Source of the DNA: an uncultured Prevotella sp.
Lineage (GTDB): Bacteria; Bacteroidota; Bacteroidia; Bacteroidales; Bacteroidaceae
Length of the DNA stretch: 6,723 bases
Assembly (NCBI GenBank): GCA_947303825.1
Contig: CAMYZK010000143.1
Span: 1-6,723, forward strand
Direction of reading: 5' to 3'
Position 1 is the first letter of the stretch. Every line of letters begins with the position of its first letter. Both the position numbers and the translations under genes were made by a program. The notes beneath the pieces were generated by a model that was not told where the DNA came from, did not search any database, and worked only from the letters and a program-made list of their open reading frames with translations. Shown here in pieces: positions 1-5,943 of the stretch.

Positions 1-67
1 GAGCGGCTGCGCACAGATTTCTTCTCGGAATACTCATTTCTAGACTTTTTAAAGTAGACTCATCTAT

Positions 68-3000
68 TCATCTATCATTTATCGTTTTCTTTCCCCCTTT
101 CACATATACCCCCTTGCCAGAGGTCTTGCGGGCAGGCCTTCCCAGCAGGTCGTATTGTTTCTTGCCGGTCTCGTTGTTGCCAGTGACAGGCACTATGCCG
201 TCGGGGGCAGTGACGGTGAGTACTCCGCTCACATATTTGAAGGTGTAGTTGTGGGCCTCGGCACCGCTTGGCACTATGTCGTAAGTTCCGGCAGGGCTGT
301 TGGCATCGGCTTCACAGGTAACAACTGGCAGGCGGGAAAGCACCTCGTAGGTCTCATGGTTGCGGAATCCCCGGTATGTCACCTCGAAGTCGGGGTTGGG
401 CTCTCCCTGTTGGCGTGAGTACGACTTTGCCGTTACAGTCAGCGTATACGGTTCGATGGTTAGCTCACCGTCTGCGCATATCAGGCCTGGCGTGGTGATG
501 GTGCCCGGCAGTGCGTGTATGGCGTATGTGCCAACAGGTGTGGTGGGCTCTTCCAGCTCCTGGCACACCAGCTCTGGCTCGCCCTCTATGGGAGCTCCGC
601 TCACGGTATAGGTCATGTTGCCCCTTGTGGTGCCGTAAGGTCTGGCTAGGGGGGCTGCTGTCACGACGGGAATGCCAGTGTAGGCTATGACGGTGTTCTT
701 TGTCCACTTCTCGTCCTGGCTGTAGGCATCGACCAGCTGTTCTGGAACGAAGATGGTGACTTGTGAGCTTACCACGCTGCTGCCCATTGGTACCACGGCC
801 GTGGGGTTGGTAATGGCCAGATAGCGCAGTGCCGAGCATCCCACGAAGGCATACTGTCCCATCTCTGAGATGTTTTCGGGCAGTGTGAGGCTTACCATCG
901 ATGACATGCCACGGAAGGCATTCTCGGGTATGGAGGTAAGGCCGGTGAAGTATCGCAGCTCGTTGAGGTGCTTAATGTTGCTCTTGTTGCGGAACATCTC
1001 GCCCAGCGAGGTCACGGCGGCAGCTTCCTCCCAGGTGAGTTCTCCGTCCTCGTCGTCATCCCATGCTTCCAAGCACAGCAGGCGGGCGTTGGTGTCGGTA
1101 AAGGTGATGTAGTGCAGCTTGTTGCGTAGTGAGAGCACGGCCTGCTGTAGCTCGTTGGTAGAGCTTTCTATGTTGTCATAGACAGCTTGCTCGTCACGGG
1201 TTTCAATACCCTTGTCGGCAGCGGTTTCAAGGAGCTGCTTCAGCTTCTTGGCTATGTTGTTTTGCTCCTGCACCGCCTTCATGTCGTCTTCGGCAATGAA
1301 GACCCACTGGCACTGTGCGGGGTTGGAGGCATAGTCCACATCCCAGTAGAGTCCGAAGGTGGGGCTGGCAGCATCCGACTTATGGTTGGCATCTATTCCC
1401 AGATACTGCCCCTTCTTGTAGGTGGCATCTTTGGCAGGCACCTGCAGGGTGTAGACACCATCGCCGTCGGCACGCAGCTGCCAGTTGGCCTTTTCGGAGA
1501 GAGAGCCGTCGGCAAAGCATGCCTTAACCCCATCGCCCACTCTCTTGTCGGTAGAGGTGCGGAACAGCACACCGTCGCCACCGGCCTGCGAGCTGTACAG
1601 ATGGAAGATGCTGTCGGAAATGTCACCGTTCCAGATGTAGGGAAGACCCTTGCGGGCAACTATGGCCTGGGTGCCGTATGCCTCGCCCTTTGAAAGATAC
1701 TTCCTGGTGCCTACGTTCATTATATAGCCTTTGGCCCCCGGTGTCACCTCAGAGGTCTTAGGCTGAAGATTGGTGCGCACCTCTTTGATAGTGCCGAAGT
1801 CTCCCCATACGGCAGCTGCCGCATACAAGTCTTTCGATCCGGCAGGAACGAGCAGCGTGGCCTGCTTGGTGTCCACTCCCTGGAAGGCATTGGAAGCCAC
1901 GCTTATACTCTTCGGGTCGGGACATCCCACCTGTACGGTCTTCAGGGCAGTGCAGCCGTTGAAAGCCTTGTCGCCTATTAGAGACACATACTCTGGCAGC
2001 TCAATGGCAGTAAGACTGGTGCAGTCCATGAATGCCTGGTAGTATATGCGCTCAATGCTCTCGGGCAGGGTGATGGAGACTAGCTTGGTGCAATGTGCGA
2101 AGCTGTTGCCATAGACATCGGGCACCGAAGAGAAATAGCGGAACTCGTTGAAAGAGGTGATGTCTGATGACTGGAAAGTATACTCTGACAATTCGGATGC
2201 CATGGCTGCCTCGGCCTGGCTAAGCTCTCCGTCGGCGTCAAGGTCGAAGTTGGCTCTGCACCGCTGGGCCACGGTGGCATCGGCAAAGTCTATCAGCTTG
2301 AGTTTCTTGCGCAGCGACTGCTGTGCTGCCAGCAGCTCGTCGGTAGAGCTTTCCAGACGGTCGAGGACAGCCTGCTCTGCCGAACATTTCACGTTCTTTG
2401 CCAAGGCAGTGGCAATGAGTCCTTCCAAGGCCTGGGCTGCCTCGAAGTTGGCGGTGGCATCGGCATCGTAGGGCACCAGCCTCCACTGGCACGATGCCTT
2501 GTTCCCCTCATACACTATGTCGCTGTAAACACCCCATGTGGGCGTGGTAAAGTTGCTCTTGTGTGCATTGTCCACACCCAGTCGCCATGCGGCATTATAA
2601 CGGGCTCGTCCTTCTGGAATGCTGATGGTATAGGTGTTGTCGCCAACGCTCTTTACCGCCCACTGAGAGGCTTGGGTAGACGAAGTGCCGTCTACAAAGA
2701 CAGCCTCTACGCCTGAGCCTACGGTAGGGTCGGAAATGGTGCGGAAGAGATAGTGTCCGTCTCGCTCGGTGTCGTCGGAGGTGATGTAGTACACACCCTC
2801 TGGCAACGAGGCCGTGCGGCTCAATTTGAAGCGCATGGGGTTCTTCGTGCCCGCTACGGCCTGTGTGCCGTATGCCTCGCCCTTTGTGAGGTAGCGTCCC
2901 GAGCCTACGTGGTAGAGGTAGACAAGGGCATCCTCGGTAAGTTCTATGAAATTGCCCCTCGACAGCTCGCGTTGTTCTTTCACAGTGCCGAAGTCGCCCC

Positions 3001-4903
3001 ACTGTTCCTGCTGCAAGAGCAGGGCCTTGGTGCCTTGCATGATGTGAAGGGTGGTCTGACTCAGGTCAATGTCGCTGAAGACACCGCTGCCCAGGGCAAT
3101 CTTCTGTGGCTGCATGGTCTTGATATAGAGGTCTCTGAGTGCTGTGCAGCCGCTCATGGCTCCGTCGCCTAGGCTGGATATGCCTATTGGTAGCGTGAGC
3201 TGTGCCAATGACGTACACCCCTGGAAAGCACGTGCCGGCACTTCTCCGACGGCGGCAGGCAGGGCAATGTCGGTAAGTGCCGTGCAGCCGCTCATGGCCT
3301 CGCTGCCTATCTCGGCAAGGCCGTCAGGCAGGTTCAGTGTCTGTAGGCTGGTGCATCCCTTGAAGGCACACTCATCCACCCTTTTGATATTGGAGGGCAG
3401 CTGCACCTCTGTCAGACGCTGGCAGTCCATGAACGCCTCGGCACTGATGTCGGCGAGGCCGGTAAAGTAGTGCAGCTCGTTGAAGGTTTTTATGGCCGAT
3501 GCCTTGAGCACCGTTCCGAGCGATGTCACGGCAGCGGCCTCGCCAAAGCTCAGCTTGCCGTCGCCATTCTGGTCCCATGCCTCGGTGCAGAGCTTGCGGG
3601 CAGTGGCATCGGCAAAGGGCATGGTGCGCTCTGCGTAGTTCTCTGGCTCAATGCCTACTATGACTTCACGGTAGGCGTTGTAGCCGTCGCCCGAACCTCC
3701 TATTCCCTGCTCGCCGGGGGTGAGGTTGGACAGGTAGTAGTAGCCGTCGCTCGTTCCGCCCCATCCCCAGTTGATGTGGTAGCGCCGCTGGCCGTCATAG
3801 CCGTCGCAAACAAAGGCATGGCCGGCTTCGCTGTTGGCTCCGCTTATGTAGACGGGTCTGCCCTCCGACACCTCTTTGTATATCAGCTCGTCCCAGGCCT
3901 CGTCGCTCGACATGCTCGACACAAAGCGCACGCTGTTGCCAAAGCCGAAGTACTGGCGCAGGGCATCGTCTACCTGCGAGGAATAGGCTCCCGACGCACC
4001 ATTGGTATAGTCCATGTAGACCGCCACTCCGCAGTAGTGCATCAGCTGGGCCACGGCCTTCTTGGAACGTGCCGACGAGCTGGAGCCGTAGGTGTCGGTC
4101 ATGGCATCCCAGTCGATGGGTGCCCCCTTGACAATGCCGTCAACATGCAACTGACCGTAGGTGGCATGCGACGTGCTGGTATAGTAGGCAGGCATGTCGG
4201 CCTGCGTCTCTGTCACCATCTTAGAGCGGTGGTAGTACATTATCTGTGCGTATGCCGTTGCCACACATCCAGTCACCGAGCGTCCCAGCGTGAAGTACAT
4301 GGGGCACTCGTCGTTGTACGGACTGCCCTGGCTCCACTGGCTGGTCATGAGCTGAGGCACCTTGGGGTGGGCTGAAATGCGGTTGGGGGAGATTTTTGCC
4401 ACCGCTTGCAGGGCTTGCAGCTGCTGTGCATATCCGTCGAGCCACTCCCGCATGTTGGGAGGCATCTTGTCGTAGTCGAACGTTCCGCTGTCGCAGTAGC
4501 CCAATATGCTCTCGGCTGCCTGGTCGTCGCCGCTGACGATAACGAATCCGGCGTTGCCGGCACGGTTGAACACATAGTATGGACTCACCGTCTCATCGGC
4601 CGAAGTGTCGGCAGCGGCAGGACTTAGTCGGCGAGAGCCTGTCTGCCCTTGAAGAAACTGCAGGGCGCTGCGACGGGCCTCTCCGCGCGTTATGGGACGT
4701 GCCATGGCTGTTGTGCCGGCAATGGCCAGCAAGAGTATGGCAAAAACTGCAAACAGTCTGTGGTTTTTGGTCAGTGGTTCTCTGTGGAGACCTCCGCGAT
4801 GCGCCTGAGCACCAACGGAGCGCAAGAAAGCGGCAGAACCGGACTCATGGCTAATAGTTGCTGTCATCATATCAGTTGTTAGGTTTATATTCAAGGTTAG
4901 CAT
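68..4903 (-). CDS. Secreted multidomain C10 family (streptopain/interpain-like) cysteine peptidase with leucine-rich repeats
   Basis: This is a predicted exported papain-fold cysteine protease of MEROPS family C10, related to SpeB and interpain A. A hydrophobic signal segment spans residues about 50-68 (ending TTAMA), followed by a propeptide-like region (about 70-175, with YYVFNR and GFVIVSGDD). The catalytic domain covers about 182-418: the likely nucleophile is Cys213 in TGCVATAYAQIMYYH and the catalytic His is His362 in EAGHAFVCDGYD, followed by HINWGWGG. Then come three blocks of EF-hand-like loop plus BspA-type leucine-rich repeats (loops at 444-455, 887-898, 1282-1293). They are separated by two trefoil-like regions with helical linkers (about 652-870 and 1052-1265). 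Two MBG-like segments (about 1412-1484, 1485-1566) and a tail with YDLLGRP and KGVYVKGGKK follow. The tail resembles Bacteroidetes C-terminal sorting-type sequences, so outer-membrane secretion is inferred. It is much longer than SpeB. Substrate is unknown. The start is uncertain: ATGs exist at 4903, 4870 and 4867, all far upstream of the signal peptide. Confidence 0.93.
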   Translation of the reverse strand: MLTLNINLTTDMMTATISHESGSAAFLRSVGAQAHRGGLHREPLTKNHRLFAVFAILLLAIAGTTAMARPITRGEARRSALQFLQGQTGSRRLSPAAADTSADETVSPYYVFNRAGNAGFVIVSGDDQAAESILGYCDSGTFDYDKMPPNMREWLDGYAQQLQALQAVAKISPNRISAHPKVPQLMTSQWSQGSPYNDECPMYFTLGRSVTGCVATAYAQIMYYHRSKMVTETQADMPAYYTSTSHATYGQLHVDGIVKGAPIDWDAMTDTYGSSSSARSKKAVAQLMHYCGVAVYMDYTNGASGAYSSQVDDALRQYFGFGNSVRFVSSMSSDEAWDELIYKEVSEGRPVYISGANSEAGHAFVCDGYDGQRRYHINWGWGGTSDGYYYLSNLTPGEQGIGGSGDGYNAYREVIVGIEPENYAERTMPFADATARKLCTEAWDQNGDGKLSFGEAAAVTSLGTVLKASAIKTFNELHYFTGLADISAEAFMDCQRLTEVQLPSNIKRVDECAFKGCTSLQTLNLPDGLAEIGSEAMSGCTALTDIALPAAVGEVPARAFQGCTSLAQLTLPIGISSLGDGAMSGCTALRDLYIKTMQPQKIALGSGVFSDIDLSQTTLHIMQGTKALLLQQEQWGDFGTVKEQRELSRGNFIELTEDALVYLYHVGSGRYLTKGEAYGTQAVAGTKNPMRFKLSRTASLPEGVYYITSDDTERDGHYLFRTISDPTVGSGVEAVFVDGTSSTQASQWAVKSVGDNTYTISIPEGRARYNAAWRLGVDNAHKSNFTTPTWGVYSDIVYEGNKASCQWRLVPYDADATANFEAAQALEGLIATALAKNVKCSAEQAVLDRLESSTDELLAAQQSLRKKLKLIDFADATVAQRCRANFDLDADGELSQAEAAMASELSEYTFQSSDITSFNEFRYFSSVPDVYGNSFAHCTKLVSITLPESIERIYYQAFMDCTSLTAIELPEYVSLIGDKAFNGCTALKTVQVGCPDPKSISVASNAFQGVDTKQATLLVPAGSKDLYAAAAVWGDFGTIKEVRTNLQPKTSEVTPGAKGYIMNVGTRKYLSKGEAYGTQAIVARKGLPYIWNGDISDSIFHLYSSQAGGDGVLFRTSTDKRVGDGVKACFADGSLSEKANWQLRADGDGVYTLQVPAKDATYKKGQYLGIDANHKSDAASPTFGLYWDVDYASNPAQCQWVFIAEDDMKAVQEQNNIAKKLKQLLETAADKGIETRDEQAVYDNIESSTNELQQAVLSLRNKLHYITFTDTNARLLCLEAWDDDEDGELTWEEAAAVTSLGEMFRNKSNIKHLNELRYFTGLTSIPENAFRGMSSMVSLTLPENISEMGQYAFVGCSALRYLAITNPTAVVPMGSSVVSSQVTIFVPEQLVDAYSQDEKWTKNTVIAYTGIPVVTAAPLARPYGTTRGNMTYTVSGAPIEGEPELVCQELEEPTTPVGTYAIHALPGTITTPGLICADGELTIEPYTLTVTAKSYSRQQGEPNPDFEVTYRGFRNHETYEVLSRLPVVTCEADANSPAGTYDIVPSGAEAHNYTFKYVSGVLTVTAPDGIVPVTGNNETGKKQYDLLGRPARKTSGKGVYVKGGKKTINDR
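674..1750 (-). repeat. Intragenic duplicated module, copy 2 (residues about 1052-1410)
   Basis: Second copy of the tail module, with the same order of parts: trefoil-like region (IMNVGTRKYLSKGEAYGTQA), helical linker (DEQAVYDNIESSTNELQQAV), EF-hand-like loop (DDDEDGELTWEE) and a shorter leucine-rich repeat block. At the DNA level the patch 1664-1692 matches 2858-2886 in 28 of 29 positions, while the rest of the module has diverged more, so the duplication is not recent overall. Confidence 0.8.
1775..2950 (-). repeat. Intragenic duplicated module, copy 1 (residues about 652-1043)
   Basis: This is the first copy of a module repeated in the peptidase tail. In order it encodes a beta-trefoil-like region (YLYHVGSGRYLTKGEAYGTQA), an alpha-helical linker (AEQAVLDRLESSTDELLAAQ), an EF-hand-like loop (DLDADGELSQAE) and leucine-rich repeats, ending at VWGDFGTIKE. 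The shared GEAYGTQA motif recurs exactly 398 residues (1194 bases) later. The same WGDFGT..KE ending also closes the earlier EF-hand/LRR block at about residue 635-643. The trefoil label is by resemblance to ricin- or fascin-like sequences and is tentative. Confidence 0.8.
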
Positions 4904-4954
4904 TCTTAGGGTAGGGCAGAAGGGGGTCAGCCGCTTTACCTTTCAAGAACAGTG

Positions 4955-4985
4955 CAAAGGTACATCTTTTTTTTCTTAATTTCAA
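4955..4985 (-). promoter_or_regulatory. Bacteroidetes-type promoter for the C10 peptidase gene
   Basis: On the minus strand a TTG (4983-4985) is followed after 20 bases by TACCTTTG (4955-4962), a full match to the Bacteroidetes -7 consensus TAnnTTTG. The intervening DNA is A-rich. Transcription would begin near 4948, leaving a leader of about 45 nt to the first ATG at 4903 or about 78 nt to the ATG pair at 4865-4870. The match is seen directly; promoter activity is inferred. Confidence 0.75.
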
Positions 4986-5068
4986 TATTTCTTCTTCATT
5001 TTTTTTATGGTACACCCAGATTTTTCTGTGGCAAGCCCCTAACCACAAATGGGGCAAGGTTTCCTGCT

Positions 5069-5115
5069 TGTCATTTCATGCGCGCGTGCGTAAACGCGTT
5101 ATGTCGTAAATGACA
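5069..5115. repeat. CG-rich imperfect palindrome
   Basis: The outer arms TGTCATTT (5069-5076) and AAATGACA (5108-5115) are perfectly complementary. Inside is a smaller stem, CGCGT (5083-5087) with ACGCG (5094-5098), around a 6-base loop. The core is an alternating GC run unlike the surrounding DNA. No T-tract follows on either strand, so it is not a standard terminator. It lies behind the peptidase promoter, outside the transcribed region. Role unknown. Confidence 0.6.
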
Positions 5116-5120
5116 CCACT

Positions 5121-5193
5121 CGTGCTACTGGTGCTACTGACCGCTGATTTTCAGGTATTTATGACGATTCGACATGCTACTACTGGTGCTACT
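5121..5193. repeat. Left clusters of 9-base repeat (GTGCTACT units)
   Basis: Cluster L1 (5121-5141) contains two tandem units, CGTGCTACT and GGTGCTACT, followed by GAC. Cluster L2 (5173-5193) contains CATGCTACT, a 3-base ACT insertion and GGTGCTACT. The same unit occurs in inverted orientation in the right clusters. L1 5122-5141 is complementary to 5387-5406 in 19 of 20 bases, and L2 5178-5193 is perfectly complementary to 5453-5468 (16 bases). No family is recognised. Confidence 0.8.
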
Positions 5194-5210
5194 GCTGGCA
5201 TTACTGCTGT

Positions 5211-5228
5211 TTTCCTGCCAACAGGAAA
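5211..5228. repeat. Short perfect hairpin
   Basis: TTTCCTG (5211-5217) and CAGGAAA (5222-5228) form a perfect 7-bp stem around a CCAA loop. There is no following T-tract in either direction, so a terminator role is not supported. It lies between the left 9-base repeat clusters and the palindromes to the right. Confidence 0.5.
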
Positions 5229-5325
5229 GACTCCCTTGGATTGTAGGGTAGGGGAAAGTTGTTGCTGACGCAGTTCTGCAACAAAAAAGGGCAAGACTTT
5301 TGTAGAAAAAGGCACGCCTTATTCT

Positions 5326-5344
5326 GTAAAACAACTTGTTTTAC
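5326..5344. repeat. Perfect 19-base palindrome, copy 1
   Basis: GTAAAACAA (5326-5334), a central C, and TTGTTTTAC (5336-5344) form a perfect inverted repeat with 9-base arms. It is preceded by CACGCCTT (5313-5320). A diverged copy of both elements lies about 225 bases to the right. Such an odd-length dyad could be a regulator-binding site, but nothing shows which protein would bind. Confidence 0.65.
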
Positions 5345-5373
5345 TTGGTAGCTCCAGCCCTTTTACTTGGTAG
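5339..5373. repeat. Tandem 13-base direct repeat TTTTACTTGGTAG
   Basis: TTTTACTTGGTAG occurs at 5339-5351 and again at 5361-5373, a 22-base period, with an unrelated spacer. The first copy overlaps the right arm of the palindrome at 5326-5344. Confidence 0.7.
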
Positions 5374-5386
5374 TGCGAGTGGGCCT

Positions 5387-5482
5387 GTCAGTAGCACGAG
5401 TAGCACCATCGCGATACCGATAACTTGCTGACTGTCAGAGTCCAGTAGCACGAGTAGCACCAGTAGTATGAGGAGTGCTACT
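5387..5482. repeat. Right clusters of 9-base repeat (AGTAGCAC units)
   Basis: Cluster R1 contains AGTAGCACG (5390-5398) and AGTAGCACC (5399-5407). Cluster R2 contains AGTAGCACG (5444-5452), AGTAGCACC (5453-5461) and a degenerate AGTAGTATG (5462-5470). A unit in the opposite orientation, GTGCTACT (5475-5482), can pair with 5453-5460 as a local 8-bp hairpin with a 14-base loop. These clusters are inverted relative to those at 5121-5193. Confidence 0.8.
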
Positions 5483-5548
5483 ATGTTCCTCAATGTGTGT
5501 CAAAGACAGGCGAAACTGGTGAGAACAAAAACGTTCCGAACACGCCTT

Positions 5549-5569
5549 TGTAAGACAATTTGTGTTACA
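5549..5569. repeat. Diverged palindrome, copy 2
   Basis: TGTAAGACAA, a central T and TTGTGTTACA form a 21-base inverted repeat with one mismatched pair. Positions 5549-5568 match 5325-5344 in 17 of 20 bases, and both copies are preceded by CACGCCTT (here 5541-5548). It lies 45 bases upstream of the -33 element of the plus-strand promoter, a plausible operator position, though this is inference. Confidence 0.6.
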
Positions 5570-5613
5570 ATTTGGAAAACTTTCAAGCCACTTAGTAGTT
5601 TTTTGGATTTTTC

Positions 5614-5644
5614 TTGGTTAGTTAAAGAAAAATTGCTATCTTTG
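5614..5644 (+). promoter_or_regulatory. Bacteroidetes-type promoter for the leader and membrane-protein gene
   Basis: TTG (5614-5616) and TATCTTTG (5637-5644) are separated by 20 bases, the same arrangement as the opposing peptidase promoter and a full match to TAnnTTTG. Transcription would start near 5651. The next sizeable gene begins at 5943, so the transcript would carry a leader of about 290 nt. Confidence 0.75.
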
Positions 5645-5703
5645 CAGACTAAACCTAAAATATAAAACCCACTACATAAAAGAGAACGTTCTGTTGTACT
5701 AGA

Positions 5704-5733
5704 AACAGGGAGGTTTATCAGTACCTCACTGGT
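5704..5733 (+). promoter_or_regulatory. Hairpin in the 5' leader
   Basis: AACAGGGAGGT (5704-5714) pairs with ACCTCACTGGT (5723-5733) at 9 of 11 positions around an 8-base loop. It sits about 55 bases after the inferred transcription start and well before the short frame at 5794. It has no T-tract, so it is not a classic terminator. It may be part of a larger leader fold; no riboswitch class is recognised. Confidence 0.4.
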
Positions 5734-5793
5734 TCTGTTCAGAATAACTCGACAGTATGAGGAACGAGCAAAAGAATTAACAACCAAGACGAA

Positions 5794-5856
5794 ATGATAA
5801 AGAATTTGACAGTACTAACCATGATATGTGCCACAGCATTGCTCTGCCGAGCGTGA
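5794..5856 (+). CDS. Short signal-peptide-like reading frame (leader peptide or broken exported-protein gene)
   Basis: An ATG at 5794 opens a 20-codon frame, MIKNLTVLTMICATALLCRA, ending at TGA 5854-5856. The product has the form of a signal peptide: a Lys near the N-terminus, a hydrophobic core and small or Cys residues at the end. The A-rich AACAACCAAGACGAA before the ATG resembles Bacteroidales translation starts. The stop lies in the loop of the hairpin at 5844-5869. The +1 frame is open from 5825 to TAG 5966-5968 and would read SAEREQARQKGQGRESE and onward, so one frameshift would give a protein of about 57 residues overlapping the next gene by 26 bases. It could be a regulatory leader peptide, a frameshifted small exported protein, or chance. 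No family recognised. Confidence 0.3.
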   Translation: MIKNLTVLTMICATALLCRA

Positions 5857-5869
5857 GCAGGCTCGGCAG
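5844..5869 (+). repeat. Perfect 9-bp hairpin over the short frame's stop codon
   Basis: CTGCCGAGC (5844-5852) and GCTCGGCAG (5861-5869) pair perfectly around an 8-base loop containing the TGA of the short frame. The following bases are AAAGGGCAAGG rather than a T-run, so intrinsic termination is not supported. A translational or RNA-stability role for the downstream gene is possible. Confidence 0.6.
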
Positions 5870-5943
5870 AAAGGGCAAGGCCGCGAAAGTGAAATTAGAG
5901 CCAAGCTCGCCCGAAAGGGCAAGGCTGCGAATAACTTAAATTA
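5861..5943 (+). repeat. 44-base-period tandem direct repeat
   Basis: GAAAGGGCAAGG occurs at 5869-5880 and 5913-5924. Similarity extends to both sides: GCTCG starts at 5861 and 5905, then C(C/T)GCGAA at 5881-5887 and 5925-5931, and AAATTA near the end of each unit. The period of 44 is not a multiple of three, so the copies would be read in different frames, which argues for DNA- or RNA-level repetition. In the second unit GCCCGAAAGGGC forms a small stem with a GAAA loop. Confidence 0.65.

Larger units (their letters stand above)
5044..5613. other. Repeat-rich intergenic region without a convincing gene
   Basis: About 570 bases between the two divergent promoters. Open frames here, for example minus-strand 5134-5334 and 5500-5787, read through the short repeats or show no protein-like pattern (serine/threonine runs such as SSSTSSSMS come from the 9-base repeat). 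The identifiable content is the set of palindromes, hairpins and tandem repeats listed separately. I see no tRNA, no transposase remnant and no CRISPR-type spacing. Confidence 0.6.

Noticed and set aside
40..62. Terminator after the peptidase gene
   Set aside because: On the minus strand only a weak AT-rich ACTTT/AAAGT stem with a 2-base loop is present and no proper T-tract follows.
1187..1693. 168-codon plus-strand open frame, and similar frames opposite the peptidase tail
   Set aside because: All are antisense to conserved repeat domains and show no recognisable protein pattern.
3470..4375. 301-codon open frame on the plus strand
   Set aside because: It lies entirely opposite the C10 catalytic domain, whose active-site motifs fix the minus strand as coding. 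The plus frame is a byproduct of high GC content.
5211..5228. Intrinsic terminator
   Set aside because: The 7-bp stem is perfect but no T-run follows on either strand and no gene ends nearby.
5294..5301. Plus-strand promoter at GACTTTTG
   Set aside because: It lacks the T of the TAnnTTTG box, and no gene follows at a suitable distance.
5134..5334. 66-codon minus-strand frame in the intergenic region
   Set aside because: Its serine/threonine-rich part is a direct reading of the 9-base repeats, and it has no promoter or domain.
5122..5406. Invertible promoter of the Bacteroides phase-variation type
   Set aside because: The 19/20 inverted repeats flank a segment of plausible size, but both full-consensus promoters lie outside it and I found no TAnnTTTG inside. 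The inversion idea is kept only as a check under the repeat finding.
5121..5482. CRISPR array
   Set aside because: The repeats are only 9 bases, occur in both orientations and lack regular spacers.
5500..5787. 95-codon minus-strand frame
   Set aside because: It runs antisense across a full-consensus plus-strand promoter and leader, with no protein-like motif.
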